Assembly: GCA_965217565.1 (NCBI GenBank)
Contig: CBDCIS010000006.1
Location: forward strand, 248,001 to 312,000
Direction: 5' to 3'
Source of the DNA: CBDCIS01 sp965217565
Lineage (GTDB): Bacteria > Chloroflexota > Dehalococcoidia > Lucifugimonadales > CATOSD01
Length of the DNA: 64,000 bases
Within the stretch, counting starts at the first letter, position 1; every line of letters starts with the position of its first letter. Positions 33,077-41,026 of this stretch are shown one piece after another. The notes under the pieces are model-generated. The model had not been told where the DNA came from. It saw only the letters and a program-made list of their open reading frames with translations, and made no database searches. The position numbers and the translations under genes were made by a program.

Positions 33077-33121
33077 GTGATAACAACGTATCTTGCGGAA
33101 CCCGCGCCGCCCAGGGCCGGG

Positions 33122-33712
33122 TTACTCCGCGCTTACTCCGACCGCCTCCTGCAGGTCCTTGATGGACTGCGCCCGGCTGCGCGTCGGCCTTCGCTCCCTG
33201 CGGCCTATTGGCTCGTTTTCGACCTCGGGCGTGATCTTCATCGAGACGAACACCGGCCCAGTCTCCTGCATGATGGCCTCGATGCTGGTGGCGAACTCCT
33301 CTAGGTCGTCGAAGTGATAGGTCGAGACGTAGCCCGCGCCCTTCGCCATGCCGGCGTAGTCGATGTCGTCCGAGTTGGGAACGGGCTGGCCGCCGGTCGT
33401 GGCGTAGCAGCCGTTATCCATGAGGAAGTGGAAGAAGTTCTCAGGCTTCTTGCCGGCTATCGTCGCCAGTATGCCCATGTTCATCAACAGCGAGCCCTCC
33501 GAGTCGAAGAGGGCTATCTTCTCGCCGGGCATGGACAGCGCGAGGCCCAGAGCCGCCGAGGTGGTGTGGCCCATCGCGCCGCCGAGGGCGATGTCTCGCT
33601 TCTCGTCGTCGCTGAAGTCCCGCCAGTGGCGGCCGGCCGTCCCCGTAGGGATGACTATCGCCTTGCCGCGATGGTCCTTGAATAGCTTGAACATTTCCGC
33701 CGCGTCAAACAT
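33122..33712 (-). CDS. TPP-dependent decarboxylase, C-terminal (TPP-binding) subunit, ComE-like
   Basis: 196 residues covering only the pyrophosphate-binding domain of a thiamine-diphosphate enzyme. GGAMGHTTSAALGLALSMPG and ALFDSEGSLLMNMG, with NGCYATTGG ~27 residues later, match the sulfopyruvate/phosphonopyruvate decarboxylase beta subunit. The usual GDG of the TPP motif reads DSEGS here. With the adjacent alpha subunit it would decarboxylate a 3-substituted pyruvate in the cytoplasm. The basic tail GRRERRPTRSR is an extension. Confidence 0.78.
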   Translation of the reverse strand: MFDAAEMFKLFKDHRGKAIVIPTGTAGRHWRDFSDDEKRDIALGGAMGHTTSAALGLALSMPGEKIALFDSEGSLLMNMGILATIAGKKPENFFHFLMDNGCYATTGGQPVPNSDDIDYAGMAKGAGYVSTYHFDDLEEFATSIEAIMQETGPVFVSMKITPEVENEPIGRRERRPTRSRAQSIKDLQEAVGVSAE

Positions 33713-33751
33713 CGTGATTCTCCTTGAAGTAGAATGTCTTATTCGGTTGCC

Positions 33752-34270
33752 TTAGCGATTGAAGCCGTGATACTCATCGCCTACCAGCACCGCCACCGGG
33801 CGCTTGGTGGCCTTTGCCTCCTCGAATGCCGTGGTGATGCGCTCAGCGTCTTCATCCTGCTCCACCAGGTAGTAGTTGATTCCCATGGCGTGCAGGAACG
33901 GCTCGGTGTACTTCGCCACCGTGTCCGGCGTCACCCCGTGGCGGGTCCATCCACGGTATCCGATTATCAGCACCATCGGAAACCCGGAATCGAGGGCCAT
34001 ACCACGAATCGAGTCGCCGGATTCCAGCATCCCGGTGTTCTGAATCAGGCACACGGGAACCTTGCCGCCTACCAGCAGACCGAGCGAGATTGCCATCGTC
34101 TCACCCTCTCGGCAGGCGGGAATGATGTCCAGCCAGGACTGCTTCGCCATGAGTTCGTACAGGTAGTTGGTCTCGCTGTCTGGTATCGTCACCACGTGGG
34201 TGACCCCATTCTCCTTGAACTGTTCGATAAGCGTTTCGGGTCTCAGAAGCGCCGCCTGTTGTTGTATCAT
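33752..34270 (-). CDS. TPP-dependent decarboxylase, N-terminal (PYR) subunit, ComD-like
   Basis: 172 residues. GVTHVVTIPDSETNYLYELM and IPACREGETMAISLGLLVGG (with the conserved catalytic glutamate) are the PYR domain of sulfopyruvate/phosphonopyruvate decarboxylases, followed by LIQNTGMLESGDSIRGMALD and IGYRGWTRHGV. It is encoded 39 bp upstream of the TPP-binding subunit and driven by a very good promoter. The enzyme is probably a heterodimer or higher oligomer. Substrate choices include sulfopyruvate and phosphonopyruvate; no coenzyme M or phosphonate genes are nearby to decide. Confidence 0.78.
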   Translation of the reverse strand: MIQQQAALLRPETLIEQFKENGVTHVVTIPDSETNYLYELMAKQSWLDIIPACREGETMAISLGLLVGGKVPVCLIQNTGMLESGDSIRGMALDSGFPMVLIIGYRGWTRHGVTPDTVAKYTEPFLHAMGINYYLVEQDEDAERITTAFEEAKATKRPVAVLVGDEYHGFNR

Positions 34271-34353
34271 CTGCGTCTATTCTCCTCCCTTTTGGTTTTT
34301 GTCCTCTACATGCCGTCCCGTCGAGGGGCCGCCAAAGTTGTGTGCGCTGCCCC

Positions 34354-34382
34354 ATTATAAGAGCCGCGTTGCGATAGGTCAA
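34354..34382 (-). promoter_or_regulatory. Promoter of the split TPP decarboxylase operon
   Basis: On the minus strand, TTGACC (34382-34377) and a perfect TATAAT (34359-34354) are 17 bp apart. The leader to ATG 34270 is ~75 nt and contains GGGAGGAG. Confidence 0.75.
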
Positions 34383-34419
34383 TTTTGGGTTGCGAACAAG
34401 ACAACCACAAGGGCTTGCC

Positions 34420-35589
34420 CTACTGGGATTGCGGCCTTCCCTGTGCGGCAAGCCACCTGGTCTTTTGGACGCGCCTCGTCCTCTCGTCCGGCGGAACGAA
34501 GCGCTTTTGGAAGTCCGCTCGGTACGACTCGAACCTCCCGTCGATGATGGCAGAGCGCATGTCTTCCATAGTTTTCAGCACGAAGCGCAGATTGTGAATC
34601 GTCGCCAGGCGGTAGGCCAGCAGTTCCCTGGCCCTGAAGAGGTGATGCAGGTACGCCGCCGAAAACGTCCGGCAGGTGTAGCAATCGCAATCATCCTCGA
34701 CGGGCGCGTCCTTCGTCCTGTACGGGGCGGTGTCGATGTTCACGCGGCCTTCCCGGACCAGCAGCGCCCCGTTGCGCGCGATGCGCGTCGGCAGCACACA
34801 GTCGAACATGTCGATGCCGCGAGCCACGCACTCGACGAGGTCTTCCGGTGAGCCGACGCCCATGAGGTAGCGCGGCGAGCCGGCGGCCAGCAATCCAGTC
34901 GTGAACGCTACCGTGTCGTACATCTGGCGCTTCGACTCGCCCACGCTCAGTCCGCCAACCGCGTAGCCGGGAAAGTCGAGCGACACCAGGAACTCCGCGG
35001 AGCGTTGGCGCAGGTCCTCGTAAAGCCCCCCCTGCACTATGCCAAAGAGAAGCTGGTCGGCGCGCGAATGCGCCTCCCGGCATCGGGCGGCCCAACGCGA
35101 GGTTCGCTCGGCCGCTTCCTCGACCGTGCGCCTGTCAGCGTCCGCGGGAACGCACATGTCCAGGGGCATGATGACGTCCGCGCCCAACCCTTCCTGGTAG
35201 CGTATGGCTGCCTCCGGGCTGAACTCGTGCATTCCGCCGTCTATGTGCGACTTGAATATGATGGCCTCTTCCGTGATAGTTCGCAGGTGTTCGAGGCTGA
35301 ATCCCTGGAATCCGCCGCTGTCTGTGAGAATCGGCCCGCTCCAGCCCATAAAGCCGTTCAGCCCGCCCAGACCTCGCACGGTCTCCACACCGGGGCGCAG
35401 ATAGAGATGGTAGGTGTTGCCGAGAACGATGTTCGCGCCGATGGCCCGGAGGTCGGACGGGTCGAGCGCCTTTACGGAGCCCTGCGTCGCCACGGGCATG
35501 AACGCGGGTGTCGGCACGTCGCCGTGCGGAGTGCGCAGAACGCCTGCGCGGGCCGTGCCATCGGTGTCTTGTAGTGTGAAAGCAGCCAA
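34420..35589 (-). CDS. tgt: tRNA-guanine transglycosylase
   Basis: 389 residues from TTG 35589. Signatures are TPAFMPVATQGSVKALDP, ILTDSGGFQGFSL (active-site aspartate region), FGIVQGGLYEDLR, YLMGVGSPEDLVECVARGID with the nucleophilic aspartate in MFDCVLPTR, and zinc ligands DCDCYTC plus a downstream histidine. It exchanges guanine-34 of GUN-anticodon tRNAs for preQ1 in queuosine synthesis. No other queuosine genes are in the window. Confidence 0.93.
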   Translation of the reverse strand: MAAFTLQDTDGTARAGVLRTPHGDVPTPAFMPVATQGSVKALDPSDLRAIGANIVLGNTYHLYLRPGVETVRGLGGLNGFMGWSGPILTDSGGFQGFSLEHLRTITEEAIIFKSHIDGGMHEFSPEAAIRYQEGLGADVIMPLDMCVPADADRRTVEEAAERTSRWAARCREAHSRADQLLFGIVQGGLYEDLRQRSAEFLVSLDFPGYAVGGLSVGESKRQMYDTVAFTTGLLAAGSPRYLMGVGSPEDLVECVARGIDMFDCVLPTRIARNGALLVREGRVNIDTAPYRTKDAPVEDDCDCYTCRTFSAAYLHHLFRARELLAYRLATIHNLRFVLKTMEDMRSAIIDGRFESYRADFQKRFVPPDERTRRVQKTRWLAAQGRPQSQ

Positions 35590-35681
35590 AGCAAACCTAC
35601 CGACTACGCCAACCTGAGCGGTGGACCCGGTCTCCGCGAAACGGCGTCATTCCCATGTCCGCTTTAGCAACCGGGCCACAT

Positions 35682-35755
35682 GTAGGGGCGTCCCTTGTGG
35701 GGGCCCAAGCCGTGGGATGCACAATTTGGGCAACCACACAAGGGATTGCCCCTGC
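35682..35755 (+). repeat. Interspersed repeat, GGGGCAATCCC family (copy 2)
   Basis: GTAGGGGCGTCCCTTGTGGG at the left and CACAAGGGATTGCCCCTGCA at the right form imperfect terminal inverted repeats of ~20 bp around ~34 bp. It is in the tgt-TauE gap. Confidence 0.6.
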
Positions 35756-35784
35756 AACCCCATACACGAAGACCGCCCTTAATG

Positions 35785-36621
35785 TCATCCCCAAATCCCT
35801 TGATGTATCAGCCGGATACCCAGGGCGAGCACCAACACCAGCAGCAGCCGCATTATCCAGACGCCTTTCAGCCGTCCGGCTAGCCGCGCGCCTATCTGCC
35901 CTCCCGCGATGAGTCCCAGCCCTGCCCACACGAACGTGGGGTACCATTCGACATGGCTCTGGATGGCATGGATTCCCGCGCCCACCGTCGCGTAGAATGC
36001 CAGTGTGAAGATCGACGTTGCCACCGCGACCTGAACGGGAAAGCCGAAGCCATAGACCAGTATCGGCGTGCGCAGGAAGCCGCCGCCCGTGCCGAAGAAG
36101 CTAGATATGAAGCCAAGCGGCAGGTTGAACGCTGTGCCCCAAAGTTCGTTCACCTGGTACGCGAACTCTTTGCCCTCTCTCGACCTGAACCGGCGGGCTT
36201 TTACGAGCATCCCCGTCGCCGCCTTCGCCTTTGGAGGGGCATCGTCCGACACGTTGGGACGGAATGCCAGAATTCCTGCCAGCACCAGTAACAACGCCCC
36301 GAAGAGTATGCGGAAGACGCCGCCGCTCACCGCTGACAGCGCGAATACGCCGTAGATGGTTCCCGGTATCGCAGCAGCCGCGAACAGCAGCCCGCTGCGC
36401 TTGTCAACCAGTCCCATTCGCAGGTAGGGAATCGCGCCGGAGATGCTGTTGACAGCCACCAGCGCAAGCGCCGTCCCAGCGACTGTCTCCCTGTCCATGC
36501 CGAAGAATATGAGCAGCATGGGGCCGAGGATAAAGCCTCCCCCGGCTCCCACCAATACCCCGTAGATGCCCGTGCCAAAGCCCAGCAGCAACAACACCAA
36601 TTCCAGCCATGGCGACTCCAT
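35785..36621 (-). CDS. TauE/SafE-family membrane permease
   Basis: 278 residues with seven to eight hydrophobic helices. The paired half-signatures are YGVLVGAGGGFILGPMLLIF near the N-terminus and FISSFFGTGGGFLRTPILVY in the second half, diagnostic of the sulfite exporter TauE/SafE family. The family exports sulfite, sulfoacetate or other organosulfur anions. It starts only 5 bp after the aroKB stop, so it is probably the last gene of that transcript. Confidence 0.88.
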   Translation of the reverse strand: MESPWLELVLLLLGFGTGIYGVLVGAGGGFILGPMLLIFFGMDRETVAGTALALVAVNSISGAIPYLRMGLVDKRSGLLFAAAAIPGTIYGVFALSAVSGGVFRILFGALLLVLAGILAFRPNVSDDAPPKAKAATGMLVKARRFRSREGKEFAYQVNELWGTAFNLPLGFISSFFGTGGGFLRTPILVYGFGFPVQVAVATSIFTLAFYATVGAGIHAIQSHVEWYPTFVWAGLGLIAGGQIGARLAGRLKGVWIMRLLLVLVLALGIRLIHQGIWG

Positions 36622-36625
36622 TACT

Positions 36626-38299
36626 TCAGCTTTGGCTTGGCGGCGTCTGAGTGAGCGATTTCAACGTTCGCCGCACCAGTTCCGGCGGGACGTCGTTTCG
36701 GGTAACGGCGTTGCCTATGCCGTCCAGAAGCACCCAGCGAATCGCGCCGGACGAGGTCTTCTTGTCGGAGCGCATCGCGTCCTCTATCGCGTCCACGTCC
36801 ACGCCTCCGCACGTCAGGGGCAGGCCGAACGCTTCGAGCAGGGCGGTCTGGCGGTCCACCATATCCGCGCTCATCATTCCCATCTGCTGGCCGATGCGCG
36901 CCGCGCCCATCATGCCCACGCTGACCGCCTCGCCATGCAGGTACGAATCGTAGCCTGTGGCCGCCTCTATCGCGTGGCCTATCGTATGGCCATAGTTGAG
37001 CAGGACCCTGACGCCGAGCGTCTCCCTTTCGTCCTGGGATACGATGTTGGCCTTTATTGCCACGCTGCGCCGGATGAGCTCGGTCGCCACGTCGCGGTCG
37101 AGGGCCTGAAGCGCGTCGCGCTGCAGCTCGAACGTGGAGAGAAGCTGTTCGTCGAGGATCAGGCCATGCTTGATGGCCTCCGCCCACCCGGACGCGAGTT
37201 GGCGCGGCGACAGGCTGCGGAGAGTTTGCACGTCCGACAGGACGAACCTGGGCTGGTAGAACGCTCCCACCAGGTTCTTGCCGCGCGGGAGGTCCACCGC
37301 GACCTTGCCGCCGATGGACGCGTCCATCATGGCTAGCAGGCTGGTCGGGACCTGCGCGAAGGGCATCCCGCGCACGAAAGTAGCGGCGACGAAGCCGGCG
37401 AGGTCGCCAACGATGCCGCCGCCCACCGCGAGCACGAGGTGACCGCGCTCGGCCCTGCGATGGGCCAGCCACTCATAGACCAGCGCCACCGTCTCCAGCG
37501 TCTTGTGCTGCTCGCCGGTGGGCATGATGAAGATGTGGGCCGGGATGCCCGCGATTTCCAGGGAGGATTGGGCGCGGCGCGCCTGCGAGTAGATGTTCTC
37601 GTCGGTGATTATGTAGGCGGCCTTCGGGGAGGGCATCGTCTGCTTGACGCGCTCGCCAAGTTCGTCCATGATGCCCCATCCAACCCAGACGGGGTAATCG
37701 CCGGAGGTCGTTTCGACCACTGCGGCGAGGTCATCACCTTCCCACGGGGTCTTGGTTTCGCTTCGCGCGTTGATGATGCTCCAACCCCTCACTACTTCTT
37801 GGGCCGCCTGCGAGGGCGTCAATCCGTCCGTGTGCACCGTCCAGTGGGCAAGAGTATAGGCGAATTGACGCTCCCTTTTCAAGGAGCGTATCCGGGCAAG
37901 CCAGTCGGACGCCACCAGCATCGGTCGCACGCCCGCGCCCGCGCTCTCTTGACCCTGCTTCTGAAGCCTCTCGTATATGGTCCCGGGCCTCGCCTCCAGA
38001 CAGATGACGGCTCCGCGGCCCCCCATCAGCCGGCGGTTGCGCTCGTCCATCACGATGCCGCCGCCGGTGGACACCACCTGCCGCTCGCCCTTGCAGACCC
38101 TGGCGAGACATTCGCTCTCCAGCCGCCGAAAGTGCGACTCGCCCTTCTTCGAGAAGATGGCGTCTATGGGCTGCCCCGCAGCGCTCACGATCTCGTCGTC
38201 CAGGTCAACGAATCGCCAGCCAAGCCGCGCCGCGACCTCGCGCCCAACCGTAGTCTTGCCAGAACCCGAGAACCCTGTAACAAAGATGTTAGGCTTCAC
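36626..38299 (-). CDS. aroKB: Bifunctional shikimate kinase / 3-dehydroquinate synthase
   Basis: 557 residues. Residues 1-~175 are shikimate kinase (FVTGFSGSGKTTVGREVAAR Walker A, DLDDEIV, VSTGGGIV). Residues ~185-557 are dehydroquinate synthase with the NAD/substrate loops LAVGGGIVGDLAGFVAATF, GGKVAVDLPRGKNLVGAFYQ and the zinc-site NYGHTIGHAIEAATGYDSYL. The order AroK-AroB in one chain gives steps 2 and 5 of the shikimate pathway. The gene lies downstream of aroE, supporting an aromatic biosynthesis operon. Confidence 0.92.
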   Translation of the reverse strand: MKPNIFVTGFSGSGKTTVGREVAARLGWRFVDLDDEIVSAAGQPIDAIFSKKGESHFRRLESECLARVCKGERQVVSTGGGIVMDERNRRLMGGRGAVICLEARPGTIYERLQKQGQESAGAGVRPMLVASDWLARIRSLKRERQFAYTLAHWTVHTDGLTPSQAAQEVVRGWSIINARSETKTPWEGDDLAAVVETTSGDYPVWVGWGIMDELGERVKQTMPSPKAAYIITDENIYSQARRAQSSLEIAGIPAHIFIMPTGEQHKTLETVALVYEWLAHRRAERGHLVLAVGGGIVGDLAGFVAATFVRGMPFAQVPTSLLAMMDASIGGKVAVDLPRGKNLVGAFYQPRFVLSDVQTLRSLSPRQLASGWAEAIKHGLILDEQLLSTFELQRDALQALDRDVATELIRRSVAIKANIVSQDERETLGVRVLLNYGHTIGHAIEAATGYDSYLHGEAVSVGMMGAARIGQQMGMMSADMVDRQTALLEAFGLPLTCGGVDVDAIEDAMRSDKKTSSGAIRWVLLDGIGNAVTRNDVPPELVRRTLKSLTQTPPSQS

Positions 38300-38383
38300 C
38301 CTGAATCACACCACGCTTCAGAAGTTGCTACACTTCCTCTAAATCCCAATTCCGACAAACTGAAATGCTGAAATAGTGACCAA

Positions 38384-39235
38384 CTAGTGGCCCGCCAGGG
38401 CCGTTTCCGCCGCGTCGAACATCACCTCGATTGGCGCGTCCTTGCCCGTCCACAGCTCGAACGCCGCCGCGCCCTGGTATATGAGCATGGACAGGCCGCC
38501 TACGGGGTTCGCTCCGGCGGCCCTCGCCTGCGACAGCAGCGGCGTTTCGGCGGGATTATAGACCATGTCATAGACCACAGCTCCGCGCGGGATATACCCT
38601 GCTTCCAGCGGCGAACTCCCCTCGGCCGGGCCGTGCATCATGCCGATGGAGGTAGAGTTGACTATCAGGCGCGCCTCCCCACCGGCTCGGCGCAGGGCAT
38701 CGCCGCACAGCGCGATAGCCTCGACTCGACGCCCGGCGCCGCCAAGCTCGCCGGCCAGCGCTTGCGCGCGCTCCGGCGTGCGGTTCGCTATCACCAGCGA
38801 CGCGACGCCCTCCTGGACCAGCCCGAACGCCGCCGCTCTCGCCGCGCCTCCCGCTCCGAGAAGCAGCGCCCGCTCGCCACGCGGCTCGAAGCCGCCGACC
38901 TCTCGCAGGGACTTGATGAAGCCGTGCGCGTCGGTATTGTGTCCGATCAGCCGCCCGTCCCGCTTGACGATGGTGTTCACCGCGCCAATCAGCCTCGCTA
39001 AGGAATCAACGTCGTCCAGGTGGGGGACCACCGCTTCCTTGTGTGGAACGGTTACGTTCGCGCCCAGGTACCCTGCGCCGCGCAGCTTGCTAACCTCGTC
39101 GCCGAGGCTCTTCGGCGACGTTGACCATGCGTGGTATCGCGCCGGCAGGGAGTAGAAGTCAAACGCCGCCTGCTGGAAAGCCGGGGAGAGCGAGTGCGCC
39201 AGCGGATAGCCGAATATGCCGGCCTGTTGCGTCAT
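38384..39235 (-). CDS. aroE: Shikimate dehydrogenase
   Basis: 283 residues from ATG 39235, six bases after the ThuA stop. The frame stays open further upstream but only as a shadow of the ThuA gene. Motifs are IFGYPLAHSLSPAFQ, GANVTVPHKEAV (catalytic lysine), IGHNTDAHGFI, the NADP-binding LLLGAGGAARAAAFGL with ANRTPERAQ, and GLSMLIYQGAAAFELWTG near the C-terminus. It reduces 3-dehydroshikimate to shikimate. Confidence 0.93.
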   Translation of the reverse strand: MTQQAGIFGYPLAHSLSPAFQQAAFDFYSLPARYHAWSTSPKSLGDEVSKLRGAGYLGANVTVPHKEAVVPHLDDVDSLARLIGAVNTIVKRDGRLIGHNTDAHGFIKSLREVGGFEPRGERALLLGAGGAARAAAFGLVQEGVASLVIANRTPERAQALAGELGGAGRRVEAIALCGDALRRAGGEARLIVNSTSIGMMHGPAEGSSPLEAGYIPRGAVVYDMVYNPAETPLLSQARAAGANPVGGLSMLIYQGAAAFELWTGKDAPIEVMFDAAETALAGH

Positions 39236-39240
39236 AGGCC

Positions 39241-39921
39241 CTATCCGCCGCCGGTGGCCCACTCCACGCCATTCAAGACCATCTTCTGAAACTCCGGCGT
39301 CTCGAAGCTCAGCCCATTGTGCCCCAGCAGCGTTACGAACACTCTCCCCTCGCCATACGTTCGAGTCCACCCAAGCGGGAACGTGCCGCCCGGCATGGAC
39401 ATTTGCTCGCTCCGCCAGGGATACGTTCCGTCCTCCGCATCGCCCGTGATGAATACCTCGTTGCCATCCTTGAATACGATGCCCATGTAGAGCTCGTCGT
39501 TCGTCACGAAGTCGGAGATGCCCGCGACGCCCGGATGGCCCGCTTCCTTCACGTTCACCGTGAACTGCCCATACGGAGGGTGAAAGCTCTTTGCCATGAC
39601 CCATCCTCCGCCGGTGATGTCGTGGTATTCGGGCCACGACTCCGGGGCGCAGCCCGCGATGTGGATGCACACGAACCCCTTGCCATCTTCGATAAAGCTC
39701 TTCAGCCCCGCCTGCTCGCCCGCGGACAGCGTGGTCTCGCCCTCTCGAAGCGTGTTGAACACCAGCGCGTCGTATGCGCCCATCCTACCCGTATCCCCAA
39801 GAATGCTGGCATCCTCCGTCACGTTGGCGTCGTGACCCGCTGCCGTCAAGAACTGCTCGAGAATAGGCGTTGACTCCTCATAAGGGTGGCGTCCACCGGA
39901 AATCACAAGTAGCTTCATCAA
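39241..39921 (-). CDS. ThuA-like (class I glutaminase fold) domain protein
   Basis: 226 residues. LLVISGGRHPYEESTPILEQ opens the ThuA fold, DALVFNTLREGETTLS and GKGFVCIHIAGCAPESWPEY are its conserved core, and the C-terminus has GRVFVTLLGHNGLSFETPEF. The family (PF06283-like) is linked to trehalose and other sugar metabolism and is abundant in environmental Chloroflexota and Planctomycetes. The ATG doublet at 39921/39918 leaves the start ambiguous by one codon. It is directly upstream of aroE. Confidence 0.83.
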   Translation of the reverse strand: MMKLLVISGGRHPYEESTPILEQFLTAAGHDANVTEDASILGDTGRMGAYDALVFNTLREGETTLSAGEQAGLKSFIEDGKGFVCIHIAGCAPESWPEYHDITGGGWVMAKSFHPPYGQFTVNVKEAGHPGVAGISDFVTNDELYMGIVFKDGNEVFITGDAEDGTYPWRSEQMSMPGGTFPLGWTRTYGEGRVFVTLLGHNGLSFETPEFQKMVLNGVEWATGGG

Positions 39922-39968
39922 ACTCCTCCTGTAAACTCACAAAGACCGCTGAATTACTCACCAACCAA

Positions 39969-40721
39969 CTACTGCGCAGTATAGCCGCCATCTACCACCA
40001 GTTCGCTTCCCGTCATGTATGACGACTCGTCCGACGCCAGGAACAGCACGCCGTAGGCCACGTCCTCCGGCTCGCCATATCGTCCCAGGGGCGTCATCGT
40101 CAGCGTCCTGCGGTAGCTCTCCGGGTCCATGCGCCCCGCTTCGGTCATTGGCGTGGCGATGGGGCCGGGATGCACTGAGTTGACGCGAATGCCCTCACCG
40201 GCGTGTTGAAGCGCGGTCGATTTGGTCAACAGCCTCACCGCCCCCTTCGAAGCGTTGTAGCCGGGGTGGATGTTGGTCTGCCCAATCATGCCGGATATGG
40301 AAGAGATGTTGACGATCGAGCCGCCACCCGTCTTGCGCATTTCCGGTATGGCGGCCTTGGTGCCCAGGAACACGCCTTTCGCGTTAACGTCCATCACGCG
40401 GTCCCACTCCTCTATCGTGGCGTCGTCGCCCGTGCCCCTCACGGCGATTCCTGCATTGTTCACGAGGACGTCCAGCCGCCCGAATCGCGCAACTGTCGCC
40501 GAGATAGCCGCGTCCCATGAGGACGGCTGCGTGACGTCCAGGTGAACGTACAGAGCTTCCCCGCCCGTCTCGTTGATTTCGGCCTCCACCTGCCGCCCCT
40601 CGTCGTCCAGCACGTCGCCAAAGACGACCTTCGCGCCCTCACGCGCGAACAGCCGCGCCTCAGCCGCGCCCATTCCGCGAGCGCCGCCGCTGATGAACGC
40701 CACCTTTCCCTCGAGCCTCAT
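39969..40721 (-). CDS. Short-chain dehydrogenase/reductase (SDR)
   Basis: 250 residues, the classical SDR length. The cofactor motif is SGGARGMGAAEARLFA with an acidic VVFGDVLDD that favours NAD. DVLVNNAGIA, the catalytic serine in IVNISSISGMIG, the YNASKGAVRL Tyr-Lys pair and VNSVHPGPIATPM complete the set. The closest named type is the 20-beta-hydroxysteroid/3-alpha-HSD-like group, but the substrate is unknown. Its AGGAGG site directly adjoins a tandem duplication in the leader. Confidence 0.9.
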   Translation of the reverse strand: MRLEGKVAFISGGARGMGAAEARLFAREGAKVVFGDVLDDEGRQVEAEINETGGEALYVHLDVTQPSSWDAAISATVARFGRLDVLVNNAGIAVRGTGDDATIEEWDRVMDVNAKGVFLGTKAAIPEMRKTGGGSIVNISSISGMIGQTNIHPGYNASKGAVRLLTKSTALQHAGEGIRVNSVHPGPIATPMTEAGRMDPESYRRTLTMTPLGRYGEPEDVAYGVLFLASDESSYMTGSELVVDGGYTAQ

Positions 40722-40731
40722 CTGCCAACCT

Positions 40732-40785
40732 CCTGATACTCAGCCTTGCAGCCAATTGCCTGATACTCAGCCTTGCAGCCAATTG
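40732..40785. repeat. Perfect tandem duplication, 2 x 27 bp, in the SDR leader
   Basis: CCTGATACTCAGCCTTGCAG, continuing CCAATTG, occurs at 40732-40758 and again at 40759-40785 without a mismatch. It lies 11 bp upstream of the SDR start codon, so it repeats part of the 5' untranslated region. Confidence 0.85.
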
Positions 40786-40826
40786 TAGGAGCGGCCTCGG
40801 CCAACGTCAACCGCCCCAACGCGGGA

Positions 40827-40950
40827 TAGCTGTTCACGTTTGATGGGATGTCCGCCCATTGCCCCCCGCCCTCGATGGGAGGGGGTCAGGGGGTGGGCGC
40901 CTGGAGCCTGTGGCAAATCCCTTCACTTTCCCTGAACTCTGAACAGTTAC
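40827..40950. mobile_element. MITE-like element with GTAACTGTTCA terminal inverted repeats (copy 2)
   Basis: It begins TAGCTGTTCACGTTTGATGG and ends CTGAACTCTGAACAGTTAC. The 124 bp align along the full length with 22850-22975. It lies between the SDR gene and the PAC2 promoter. Confidence 0.7.
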
Positions 40951-40966
40951 TCAACAAGGGCAATTG

Positions 40967-40995
40967 TTGACAGTCTTGGAGTACGCTCCTACACT
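40967..40995 (+). promoter_or_regulatory. Promoter of the PAC2-family gene
   Basis: A perfect TTGACA (40967-40972) and TACACT (40990-40995) lie 17 bp apart. The -35 is 16 bp from the end of the MITE copy at 40950. The leader to ATG 41027 is ~25 nt with a G-rich ribosome-binding stretch. Confidence 0.7.
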
Positions 40996-41026
40996 AACAC
41001 TTATTCAACGGAATCGGGGGGAACGT

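Noticed and set aside
39236..39670. N-terminal extension of aroE
   Set aside because: It is an out-of-frame shadow of the ThuA gene; aroE has its own ATG six bases after the ThuA stop.
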